Origin: Mesorhizobium sp. B2-7-1
GTDB taxonomy: Bacteria > Pseudomonadota > Alphaproteobacteria > Rhizobiales > Rhizobiaceae
Direction: 5' to 3'
Length of the DNA: 56,391 nucleotides
Assembly (NCBI RefSeq): GCF_006440735.1
Contig: NZ_VFUA01000032.1
Span: 1-56,391 of the forward strand
A program made the position numbers and the translations under genes. This document shows, one piece after another, positions 30,152-37,179 of this stretch. A model generated the notes under the pieces. The model was not told the origin of the DNA. It was given only the letters and a program-made list of their open reading frames with translations, and did no database searches. Numbering within the stretch: position 1 is the first letter of the stretch; each line of letters opens with the position of its first letter.

Positions 30152-30961
30152 CTAGGCCTTTGCCTGCGATTTCACATGGGCGATGTAGCCGCGCACGTCG
30201 CCGGCCGGCTCCGCATAGGCCTTGCCGAGCTTCTTCTCAAGCACCGCCATGTACTCCTTCGCCCATTTGGGCAGCGCGTAGTCGATGACCGCCAGGAATT
30301 CGAGCGTTGCCGCCAGCCTAATATCGGCGATCGACGGATTGTTGCCGCCGATGAACGGTTTGCCGTTGCGGAAGAAGGAGTGAAACACTTCGAGCGGCTC
30401 GGCGATCGCGGCCATCGCCGCCTTCTGCGCTTCCGACTTCCGGTCGGGATGGGCGTCGCTGTGACCGACCTCTCCGGCATATTGCGGGAAGCCGAGCGCC
30501 GGATACGTTGCGCGCGCGACATAAGGATAAAGTGTGCCGACCAGGTAGAACATGGCGCTGTCGATCATCGCCCGCTTTGCCGGCGCCTTCGGATAGAACT
30601 TCTCCAGCCCGTGCTTGTTGGCGAGATACTGCATGATCGCGCAGCTTTCCCACAGCACGCCGCGCGGCAGGCCCTTGTCCTCGATCATCGGCGTCAGATG
30701 CGCCGGATTGCGCGCCAGGAATTCCGGCGAGCGCGTGCTGCCCCAAGCGTCTGTTTCCGCGGTATCGAGCGCGGCCGCGCGCGCGAACACCCGCACCGTC
30801 ATGTTGTTGACGCTCGGCCTCAGCATGCTGAGCTTCACGCCGGGTTTCTTAGCCGGCTTCGCTCTTGCTTTAGGCGCGGCCTTCGCGGTCGCCTTGGGCG
30901 CGGCTTTTGCCATCACCTTCGCCGCCGGTTTCTTCGTACTTTTGGTTGCAGCCTTTGCCAT
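30152..30961 (-). CDS. Glutathione S-transferase-like protein with Lys/Ala-rich N-terminal tail
   Basis: A 269-residue protein. Residues 1-45 are a histone-H1-like tail made of KAxPK/AKPAKK repeats. The GST fold follows: the thioredoxin-like N-domain, with TPMIEDKGLPRGVLWESCAIMQYLANKHG (proline and ESxAI motif), and the helical C-domain, with GGNNPSIADIRLAATLEFL carrying the conserved N-capping motif S-x-x-D. The first strand lacks an obvious catalytic Ser/Tyr/Cys. The Met at 30961 starts the tail. It is 22 bp downstream of the VOC gene, so the two are probably co-transcribed. Substrate unknown; the tail could bind DNA or membranes. Confidence 0.82.
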   Translation of the reverse strand: MAKAATKSTKKPAAKVMAKAAPKATAKAAPKARAKPAKKPGVKLSMLRPSVNNMTVRVFARAAALDTAETDAWGSTRSPEFLARNPAHLTPMIEDKGLPRGVLWESCAIMQYLANKHGLEKFYPKAPAKRAMIDSAMFYLVGTLYPYVARATYPALGFPQYAGEVGHSDAHPDRKSEAQKAAMAAIAEPLEVFHSFFRNGKPFIGGNNPSIADIRLAATLEFLAVIDYALPKWAKEYMAVLEKKLGKAYAEPAGDVRGYIAHVKSQAKA

Positions 30962-30983
30962 GTCGGTCCTCCCTCTGACCTGG

Positions 30984-31565
30984 TTAATATGGATTTTTCG
31001 GCGCCCTGCTCTCGGACAATGTTTCACGCGACCGCTCGATCAGCGCCTGGATGGCGTCCGCGAGATGGACTTCGGCGATGTTGTAGTCGCCGCGCGCCAC
31101 ACGGGTCTTGTGCGCCTCCATCAGCACGTCGGCATGGGTGAAGCCGGCCGGCGGCTCGAAGCGGTAGGAGGCAAGCTCGATCAACAGTCCGAGCGGATCC
31201 TCGAAATAGATCGAATCCATGAAGCCGCGATCCTTGACGCCGCTGTGCTTGATGCCGCGCTCGTCGAGCCGCGCGACCGCCTGCAGGAAGGTGACCCGCG
31301 ACACCGAGAAGGCGATATGATGGACGCAGCCGACATCGGTCGGCGTCCGCCGCTTGACCGGGCCCCGACTCTCGTCGGTGAAGACGGTGATCAGGCGCCC
31401 GTCGCCCGGATCGAAATAGAGATGGCTCTCGCTCGCCTTGTCGAGATTGGGCTGCTCGAAGATGAAAGGCATGCCGAGCACGCCCTCCCAGAAGTCGATC
31501 GAGGTCTGGCGCCCGGCGCCGACCAGCGTGATGTGATGAACGCCTTGCGACTGCAGCTTCCGCAT
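30984..31565 (-). CDS. VOC-family (glyoxalase/dioxygenase fold) protein
   Basis: A 193-residue protein with two beta-alpha-beta-beta-beta modules. The metal-ligand candidates are His in GVHHITLVG, His in CVHHIAFSV and Glu in GLLIELASY. It fits the vicinal oxygen chelate superfamily and resembles ring-cleaving dioxygenase or glyoxalase relatives. The ATG at 31565 has a strong ggaggag site; the longer frame upstream is not supported. It is followed by the GST-like gene, a pairing that suggests detoxification of an electrophile. Confidence 0.82.
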   Translation of the reverse strand: MRKLQSQGVHHITLVGAGRQTSIDFWEGVLGMPFIFEQPNLDKASESHLYFDPGDGRLITVFTDESRGPVKRRTPTDVGCVHHIAFSVSRVTFLQAVARLDERGIKHSGVKDRGFMDSIYFEDPLGLLIELASYRFEPPAGFTHADVLMEAHKTRVARGDYNIAEVHLADAIQALIERSRETLSESRAPKNPY

Positions 31566-31762
31566 TGGCTCCTCCCGCCTGCGCTTGCGCCTTGCTGGCT
31601 GGCGGGTCCAGGTGCCTGGCCGTGCTTGGATCAGCCCTAGGCACGCGACCGCCGCCCTGTTCTCGTTGCGCTCCGCATTCCGCATCCTGTCGGATCGCGG
31701 CTAGAGCGTCGATGAGGGGATGCTAAATCAATCCGGGACGTTGCGCCAGAAGCATCGGCCCT

Positions 31763-32104
31763 TCACCGCGCTTGCGAGCCACCGCCGTCATCCGCGATGA
31801 TGCGGATTGGTCGCTGCCGTCCGCTTTGGGTTCGGTTGATGATCGCGGCCAGGCATTCTCTCGATTCATGGCCCCAGTTCTGCCCCTTGCAGGCGAAGCC
31901 GATCCCCGGTCCGGGCGCGATGCGCTGCTCTTTGCCAGCGGTATTGACAGCAAGCGAACCCGGATCCCGCGCGGCTGACGAGGTAACGCTTGCCACCGAA
32001 GCGATAGCGATGGCTATCAGGCAGCAGCCGCATCCGATCAGGGCGGCCAGCCGCCCGGAGAACCTCCTCGGCGACTGCGGGGAACATCTGTCTGTCACGT
32101 TCAT
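31763..32104 (-). CDS. Small exported hypothetical protein
   Basis: A 113-residue protein with a hydrophobic segment (about residues 19-38, LAALIGCGCCLIAIAIASVA) near the N-terminus that may act as a signal or anchor. The C-terminal part has ACKGQNWGHESRECLAAI, then RPIRIIADD, a two-cysteine motif found in small secreted proteins of rhizobia. The ATG at 32104 with gagtaag upstream is chosen over 32164. No named family. Confidence 0.55.
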   Translation of the reverse strand: MNVTDRCSPQSPRRFSGRLAALIGCGCCLIAIAIASVASVTSSAARDPGSLAVNTAGKEQRIAPGPGIGFACKGQNWGHESRECLAAIINRTQSGRQRPIRIIADDGGGSQAR

Positions 32105-32148
32105 CTTACTCGTCCACGCGCAAGCGCCTCTGCGGGCGTCCCGACCGC

Positions 32149-32574
32149 TTAGGTCAGGATCCAAGCCACGGCCCTGCCCGTATCGGCCGGAACACCGCCG
32201 ATTCCGGCGGATAGATGAGGCGAAATGGCGCCCAGGGGTACTTCCAGGATGTGCGCGATTGCCTTGAGGGTCTTGGTGGAGGCCGTCTTTCCGGAGCGCT
32301 CTATCTGCGACAGCATGCTCGGGGTTATTCCGGCTTGGGCGGCGAGTTGCCTTCCGCTCAGGCCGCGCAGGATCCTGACGGCGCGGACCGGGTTCTCGCC
32401 GGCGGCGATCCTGTCGAGGACACGCTTGGGCAACGGACTGTTGGGGGCAGGCTCTTCGAGGTCGGCCACGCCGGCCATCGCCGTCCGCTTGAGCACGCGG
32501 TACTGGGATTCCGGCAGCACGACCATGCGCTCCTTCGAGCCTGGGTGCTTGATGAATTGGACGTTTAGCTTCAT
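32149..32574 (-). CDS. XRE-type helix-turn-helix regulator
   Basis: A 141-residue protein. The N-terminal 60 residues resemble an antitoxin-style or DUF-type lead (VVLPESQYRVLKRTAM). The HTH_3 domain is at about 65-125 (LSGRQLAAQAGITPSMLSQIERSGKTASTKTLKAIAHILEV). There is no companion toxin beside it. It is divergent from the NarL-type kinase gene, and the tandem TGACGAAAGTCA-type sites lie between them, so either gene could be controlled from there. Confidence 0.82.
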   Translation of the reverse strand: MKLNVQFIKHPGSKERMVVLPESQYRVLKRTAMAGVADLEEPAPNSPLPKRVLDRIAAGENPVRAVRILRGLSGRQLAAQAGITPSMLSQIERSGKTASTKTLKAIAHILEVPLGAISPHLSAGIGGVPADTGRAVAWILT

Positions 32575-32615
32575 GGCAACCTTCGGCCTATCTCCTTTGG
32601 CCGGGACGGGACATC

Positions 32616-32649
32616 TGTCGAAAGTCAGAGGCGATGATGACGAAAGTCA
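32616..32649. promoter_or_regulatory. Tandem operator, two TGWCGAAAGTCA sites 22 bp apart
   Basis: Site 1 TGTCGAAAGTCA (32616-32627), site 2 TGACGAAAGTCA (32638-32649); both approximate the inverted repeat TGAC-N4-GTCA. The spacing of 22 bp is two helical turns. The 51 bp from 32615 match 39 of 51 with the region from 36500. It precedes the NarL-type kinase and regulator genes. Confidence 0.7.
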
Positions 32650-32722
32650 TATTCGTTTGCGACCGGTCCGGGCTTACGTCAAAGTGGACCGCCGCGCCCC
32701 GTGGCTGTTTTTGTGGGAACGA

Positions 32723-33796
32723 ATGATCGATATCGGCACGGAACTACTGCCGGCCGCGCAGGCGGAAGTCATCGGGCTTGCAGTTTTGCGGGCCGACAGG
32801 ACGGTTCAGCAGAAAGTGGGGCGTCTGGTCGAGTGGCTCCCCGCCCTTGGAGCGGACTGCTGCCTGTGCACGCTGCTGGTCGGCATGGAGGCCGAGATGG
32901 CGGCCTTGTCCGAGGGACGCCGCGATCTGATCGCCTTGTCGGGCGTGCGGGCCGAATTGCCGGGGCTGGACCGTCCCGTCACCGCGGTCATCCTGTGGAA
33001 TGGCGACCGATCGCACTACGTCGTGATCGCGATGCCCGACTTCACGGCGCGCCAGGCCGAGATCATGTTCGAGAGCGAGCGGCGCGCCAGGCGCTTGATG
33101 GAGCAGCAGCTCGAAGCCGCCAACTCCGAGGTACGCTTCGCCTCGCTGGCCCGCACCCGGCTCCGCCTGGCGCGCGATCTCCACGACACGCTCGTGCATT
33201 CGATCATCGCATTGCTGACGCAGATCCGGCTGACCAGGCATTTCCTGGCGACCGATCCCGCTCGTGTTTCGGACGGGCTCGCGGTTGCCGAGGAAGCCGC
33301 GATAAACGGCCTGGCGCGGTCACGCGATGCCATCGCCCGGCTCAGGATGCCCGACGACCTCGAACCGGGTTCGGATGTCGAAGAGATGCTGTCGGACTTT
33401 GCGCGGCGGACCGGCACCGAGGTCTCCATGCGGATCGATGACGGAGCCCGAGCCGGGTTGCACGACCACGCGACGACGATCCGGCGCATCGTCGGCGAGG
33501 CGTTGCGCAACGTCGAGGCGCACGCGAAGGCGCGGCTGGTCCGGTTCGACGCGGTCGTAGAGAGAACCGAAACTGGTGCAAGACTCATTGTCGATGTCCG
33601 CGACGACGGACGCGGCTTTGACGCGACCGTCCCCAAACAGGGGCATTTCGGGCTGATTGGAATGGCCGAATTTGCCGAGCTCGCCGGAGGACAATCCGCG
33701 GTGGAAAGCACGCCGGGGGCGGGTACGCTGGTTCGGACATCCCTTCCCCTGACCATGTCGGCGACGAACGCCCGGTCCGGCGCCGCGGGAGTGTAG
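32723..33796 (+). CDS. NarL/NreB-type sensor histidine kinase (HisKA_3)
   Basis: A 357-residue protein with no signal or transmembrane segment. The N-terminal 150 residues form an unidentified sensor with hydrophobic cores (DCCLCTLLVGMEAEMAALSEG, AVILWNGDRSHYVVIAMPD). Next come a coiled linker (SERRARRLMEQQLEAA) and the HisKA_3 box ARDLHDTLVHSIIALL (His about residue 155). The HATPase has IVGEALRNVEAHAKA (N-box), DVRDDGRGFD and HFGLIGM. The start at 32723 follows the operator; upstream in-frame Mets overlap the divergent gene and are not used. It lies 4 bp before the response regulator gene, so the two are a pair. Confidence 0.85.
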   Translation: MIDIGTELLPAAQAEVIGLAVLRADRTVQQKVGRLVEWLPALGADCCLCTLLVGMEAEMAALSEGRRDLIALSGVRAELPGLDRPVTAVILWNGDRSHYVVIAMPDFTARQAEIMFESERRARRLMEQQLEAANSEVRFASLARTRLRLARDLHDTLVHSIIALLTQIRLTRHFLATDPARVSDGLAVAEEAAINGLARSRDAIARLRMPDDLEPGSDVEEMLSDFARRTGTEVSMRIDDGARAGLHDHATTIRRIVGEALRNVEAHAKARLVRFDAVVERTETGARLIVDVRDDGRGFDATVPKQGHFGLIGMAEFAELAGGQSAVESTPGAGTLVRTSLPLTMSATNARSGAAGV

Positions 33797-33800
33797 AAAG

Positions 33801-34466
33801 ATGACCGATCCGCGCCTGCGACCCGAAAGGATACGCGTGTTGATCGCCGAGGATCAGACATTGATCCGGGAAGGCCTTGCCACGCTCCTTGCCCAGCAGA
33901 ACGACGATTTCGAAATCGTCGGCGCCGCCGCCGATGGCGAGCAGGCGATCGAGTTCGCGCGCCGGTATCGCCCGGACGTCGTTCTGATGGATCTGCAAAT
34001 GCCGCGCGCCGACGGCGTCACGGCAACCCAGCGTATCCTGCGCGAATTCCCGGGCACCGGCATCGTCGTCCTGACCACGTTCGAGACCAACGACCTGATT
34101 TTCGAGGCCGTCAGCGCCGGAGCCAAGGCATATCTGTTGAAGGACTCCAGGATTGACGAGATCGCGGCGACGATCCGAACCGTGGCGAACGGCCAATCCG
34201 CGCTTTCACCCGGTGTTGCCGCGAAAATTCTCGAAGAATTCAAGCGATTGCGTCCGCGCCACGCTCCGGCGAGCGCGCCGGTCCGCGGCGACCTCACCGC
34301 GCGTGAGAATGAAATCCTCAAACTGATCGTCGAAGGCAAGAGCAATGGCGAGATCGGCGCCCAACTGCACTTGGCCGAGGGCACGATCAAGAACTACGTC
34401 AGCACGATCCTGGAGAAGTGCGGGGCCAAGAACCGGACCGAGCTCGCCATAAAAACGATAGGCTGA
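33801..34466 (+). CDS. NarL/FixJ-family response regulator
   Basis: A 221-residue protein. The receiver (about residues 10-130) has IRVLIAEDQTLIREGL, Asp64 (VVLMDLQMP) and Lys in AYLLKDSR. The LuxR-type DNA-binding domain (about 155-218) has LTARENEILKLIVEGKSNGEIGAQLHLAEGTIKNYVSTILEKCGAKNR. It is the obvious partner of the preceding kinase. The short symmetric TGAC-N4-GTCA sites, in tandem, are the kind of element this family binds as dimers. I infer that it binds the operators at 32616 and 36501. Confidence 0.92.
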   Translation: MTDPRLRPERIRVLIAEDQTLIREGLATLLAQQNDDFEIVGAAADGEQAIEFARRYRPDVVLMDLQMPRADGVTATQRILREFPGTGIVVLTTFETNDLIFEAVSAGAKAYLLKDSRIDEIAATIRTVANGQSALSPGVAAKILEEFKRLRPRHAPASAPVRGDLTARENEILKLIVEGKSNGEIGAQLHLAEGTIKNYVSTILEKCGAKNRTELAIKTIG

Positions 34467-34668
34467 ACGACCTTCCGCAATGAACGCGCATCTGCGCCCC
34501 TGGACTTCGTCACGCACCGGAACGGCGCGGCGATCGAACGCTCAAAAAAAGGCCCGCGGCTTCGGGGTTCAGGGGAAAAAGCCACGGCAAGTCTGGTTGC
34601 CTGAGTTCCCGCTCTTGGTGGCAGGTCGAGGGAGGCGCCGGTCGACGCGTCGCTGCGGCTCCCGACGG

Positions 34669-34887
34669 CTAGCTCTTTGCCCGATTGCGGGCTTCGATCT
34701 CACGGAACGCCAGCATGGTCAGGACCATCTCGGCGCTGCCGATCGATGGTCGAGGCGCAAGCAGGCGTAGGAGCGCGTTGAGCTGCTCGGCGTCCATTTC
34801 GGCCAAATGGCCCTTCACGGTCCGCATGGCCTCGTCGAGCTTCGTCAGCAATTCCGCAACGATCGTCATGTCCGAAGCCTTGCCCAT
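34669..34887 (-). CDS. Small hypothetical helical protein
   Basis: A 72-residue protein starting MGKASDMTIVAELLTKLDEAM. A second start at 34869 is equally plausible and would give 66 residues. The middle AEMDAEQLNALLRLLA segment and MVLTMLAFREIEARNRAKS end are helical. It has no signal or membrane segment. Coding-like sequence supports it moderately. The 202 bp before it (34467-34668) shows no gene. Confidence 0.5.
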   Translation of the reverse strand: MGKASDMTIVAELLTKLDEAMRTVKGHLAEMDAEQLNALLRLLAPRPSIGSAEMVLTMLAFREIEARNRAKS

Positions 34888-35035
34888 GGTTCGCGCGGGC
34901 GACCTTGTTGAAAGCGGAACGCTGTGCTGGAAATTTCCGCTGATCGGCCTGGATTGGCTAGCGGATCGAGAAACGATGCAGGTGGAGCGCAATCGAGGCG
35001 GCCGGACCAGGGTCCGGCCGCCTCGAACAAATCCG

Positions 35036-35461
35036 TTATTTCCTCGCGAGCAGGTCGCGGATTTCGGTCAGAAGCTGCACGTCGGCCGCCGGCGGGGCCG
35101 CGGCGGCGGGCTTCTCGCGCTCCAGGCGCTTGCGCAGGTTGTTCACCGCCTTGACCATCAGGAAGATGATGAAAGCAAGGATCAGGAAGTTCAGCACGAC
35201 GGTGATGAAGCTGCCATAGGCGAAAACCGCGCCCTCTTTCTTGGCGTCGGCCAGCGCGGCCGAGTGGACGTTCGAGGACAGTCCGAAGAAGTAATTGTTG
35301 AAGTCCAATCCGCCGAAGATCGCGCCGACGATCGGCATGATGATGTCGTTGACCAGGGAATCGACGATCTTGGAGAAGGCGGCGCCGATGATGACACCGA
35401 CGGCCAAGTCCATCACATTGCCCTTGGAGATGAATTCCTGGAATTCTTTCAGCATCCCCAT
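35036..35461 (-). CDS. mscL: Large-conductance mechanosensitive channel
   Basis: A 141-residue protein with the MscL pattern: N-terminal [42 protein letters not shown] (first transmembrane helix), a periplasmic loop, then [25 protein letters not shown] (second helix) and a cytoplasmic helix. MscL opens under membrane tension to relieve hypo-osmotic shock. The chain is normal in length apart from an Ala/Pro insert near 118-125. It sits in an envelope-related neighbourhood with the DUF2853 and YidB-like genes. Palindromic repeat 35468-35597 begins 7 bp upstream of its start. Confidence 0.95.
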   Translation of the reverse strand: MGMLKEFQEFISKGNVMDLAVGVIIGAAFSKIVDSLVNDIIMPIVGAIFGGLDFNNYFFGLSSNVHSAALADAKKEGAVFAYGSFITVVLNFLILAFIIFLMVKAVNNLRKRLEREKPAAAAPPAADVQLLTEIRDLLARK

Positions 35462-35467
35462 CTCCTG

Positions 35468-35597
35468 TTAGGGCGTTTCACCGTTTCACGGAAACGGCGA
35501 ACCGCCCTATCTCCTTGTTTTGACGCAATTCCAGACGGAAGGTTACGGCGAAGACGCCGAACTTAACCGCACACGCTTTTCCTGGAATTGCTCTAGC
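35468..35597. repeat. Composite intergenic palindromic element
   Basis: Left part (35468-35509) is a palindrome with ends TAGGGCG and CGCCCTA around an internal accgtttcacggaaacggcg. The right part (35524-35597) has inverted ends GCAATTCC and GGAATTGC. The 35524-35597 portion resembles 23980-24053. This is the form commonly seen between genes in Mesorhizobium-type genomes. Confidence 0.7.
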
Positions 35598-35618
35598 CCA
35601 TTTGCCTGTTTTGCGCCG

Positions 35619-35960
35619 TCAGGCGAAGACGCTCTCGCGCCTGAAATGCTTGACGAGCAGGTAGTAGAAGACCGCGCGATGTTTGTTGCGATTGGTCCGG
35701 CCGTACTGGTCGATGACCCTGGCGAGCCCCGAGTCCAGGCCGGCGTCTTCGGCCAGCCCCAGTCTTTTGACGAGAAAGTTCTTCTTGACCCGTTCCAGCT
35801 CCTCCTTGTCTGAGGCCGAGACGGTGGATGCATCCTTGTCGTAGATCGCCGGGCCGCAGCCCTTCGTCACCTTGGTCAGGAGATCCATGTCCGCCGTGAG
35901 GCCGCACTTCACCTTCAGGTCCGCCGCATATTTGCTGATCAGTTCGTCTTGCTTGCTCAC
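35619..35960 (-). CDS. DUF2853 family protein
   Basis: A 113-residue soluble protein. DUF2853 hallmarks include SKYAADLKVKCG near the start, LLTKVTKGCGPAIYDKDASTVSASDKEELERVKKNFLVKRLGL in the middle and NRNKHRAVFYYLLVKHFRRESVF at the end. The function of the family is unknown; it is often near stress and membrane genes. No operon partner is evident. Confidence 0.85.
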   Translation of the reverse strand: MSKQDELISKYAADLKVKCGLTADMDLLTKVTKGCGPAIYDKDASTVSASDKEELERVKKNFLVKRLGLAEDAGLDSGLARVIDQYGRTNRNKHRAVFYYLLVKHFRRESVFA

Positions 35961-36062
35961 ACGCTTGTCCTCTCGTTTTCGGCTGAACGGCGACGCTGCC
36001 GTCGAGCCGCGCGGCCTGGTTGCCGCAAAGCCATGTCTGGATTGTCTTGCTGTTCGTCGGTG

Positions 36063-36413
36063 TCAGCCGCGGCCCGTCGCAAGCGCCCCGTCCGGGCTGG
36101 CCTGGTCGACGGCGGCCGGAAGATGCTGCGCCAGGGCGCCGGCCACCTGATCCAGCGGAATCCCGAACTGGCTCGCCAGTTGCTGAAGACGCTGGTCGCC
36201 AAGGGCCGCCTTGATCTCGTCGGGCGCGATCGGAAGATTTGCGGCGTTGGTGCTCAGCCAGGATTCGACGCGGTCGCCGAGACCCGACTTCTGCAGCATG
36301 GCAAGCACGCCCTGATAACCGCCGACGCTGGTCAGCGCATCGGCCAGGAGGTTCGAGCCTCCGCCCTGCTGCCCGCCCTGCAACGCGCTTTGCAGACTGT
36401 CCAAAAATCCCAT
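36063..36413 (-). CDS. YidB-like (DUF937) protein
   Basis: A 116-residue protein. It starts MGFLDSLQSALQGGQQGGG and has the YidB core LLADALTSVGGYQGVLAMLQKSGLGDRVESWLS, then IAPDEIKAALGDQRLQQLASQFGIPLDQVAGALAQHLPAAVD. The domain is a helical repeat of unknown function. It is divergent from the coiled-coil/OmpA/GTPase operon, with the tandem operator at 36501-36534 between them, so it might also answer to that regulator. Confidence 0.85.
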   Translation of the reverse strand: MGFLDSLQSALQGGQQGGGSNLLADALTSVGGYQGVLAMLQKSGLGDRVESWLSTNAANLPIAPDEIKAALGDQRLQQLASQFGIPLDQVAGALAQHLPAAVDQASPDGALATGRG

Positions 36414-36500
36414 CCGGAAACCTCCCGTCGAAAATCGCGCACGCCGTCGCGCTGCCGTTCAGACGTGGTGGTCTAGGCCGTTTCGTGGGGTCGCGACACC

Positions 36501-36534
36501 TGACGAAGGTCAGGACCGAAAATGACGAAGGTCA
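36501..36534. promoter_or_regulatory. Tandem operator, two TGACGAAGGTCA sites 22 bp apart
   Basis: Site 1 at 36501-36512 and site 2 at 36523-36534, identical copies of the inverted repeat TGAC-GAAG-GTCA. Spacing, order and the flanking ATATTCG match the pair at 32616-32649. It lies between the YidB-like gene and the GTPase operon. Confidence 0.75.
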
Positions 36535-36716
36535 TATTCGCCAGCGGCCGATCGCATTCAAACCGGGCATCGCTCCTGGCAAGGCGGCTTCGCGTCTTTC
36601 GCGGCATAGCGGGGGGCCGCTCGGCCCGGATCCGATGCGGCTCGAAGGACGACTGGCGTCAGCGCAGTCATTGCGATAGGTGACGATGGACATGACAGCG
36701 CAAATGCCACGCCCGA

Positions 36717-36761
36717 CGTGTGACAGCCCGCGACTGCAACAAGTCGATTGCCTGTCACACG
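36717..36761. promoter_or_regulatory. Long inverted repeat upstream of the GTPase operon
   Basis: CGTGTGACAG (36717-36726) and its perfect complement CTGTCACACG (36752-36761) enclose a nested 5-bp hairpin (CGACT, 6-base loop, AGTCG). It ends 57 bp before the first gene. It could be a second operator or an mRNA leader structure; a weak -10-like TATAAC follows near 36775. Confidence 0.6.
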
Positions 36762-36818
36762 AATTAGGATTTGATATAACGGCCGTCACAGTATCAGTGA
36801 GCGTGGAAACCACGGGGA

Positions 36819-37178
36819 ATGAAAATGAAAGCCGCCGAGCAAGCCGCAAAAGCCACGGATGGAGCCGCATCCGCGAACGGATCGGAAGCGACAATCCATC
36901 CCGAGGCGACGATCGATCAGGTTCGCAATCTCCTGTTCGGAGGCGCGCAGCGATCGCTCGAGACCAACCTTGCCGGCCTGCGCGAGGAAATGCAGGCCAC
37001 CATCAAGCAGATCCAGGCGGACTTCGCGAAGGAACTCGCGACCCTGCAGGCGCATGTCCTGGAACTCGAGCGGGAGACCGAACAGAAGCGGCTCGCCTCG
37101 CAAAGGGACATCGGCGCCGCGATTTCGGACCTTGGAGCAACCATCAGCGGGCTAGGGTCCGGCCGCGCGGGAAAGTAG
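36819..37178 (+). CDS. Coiled-coil protein, first gene of the Ras-like GTPase operon
   Basis: A 119-residue soluble protein. The start may be 36819 or the Met two codons later. It is rich in Ala/Glu/Gln. An LLFGGAQRSLETNLAGLREEM segment (about residues 38-58) resembles the opening LRKLLF of the next protein, followed by a long amphipathic helix (about 50-100, IKQIQADFAKELATLQAHVLELERE). It has no signal or membrane span. The stop is 1 bp from the next start, so it is in the same operon. A plausible job is an adaptor between the GTPase and the OmpA-domain protein, which is inference. Confidence 0.7.
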   Translation: MKMKAAEQAAKATDGAASANGSEATIHPEATIDQVRNLLFGGAQRSLETNLAGLREEMQATIKQIQADFAKELATLQAHVLELERETEQKRLASQRDIGAAISDLGATISGLGSGRAGK

Positions 37179-37179
37179 C

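Noticed and set aside
32225..32722. Extended N-terminus for the NarL-type kinase
   Set aside because: The frame is open but overlaps the divergent XRE gene and the operator; a start at 32723 is more credible.
34500..34620. A-rich run near 34545 as a terminator of the response regulator gene
   Set aside because: No convincing stem next to the A-run on either strand.
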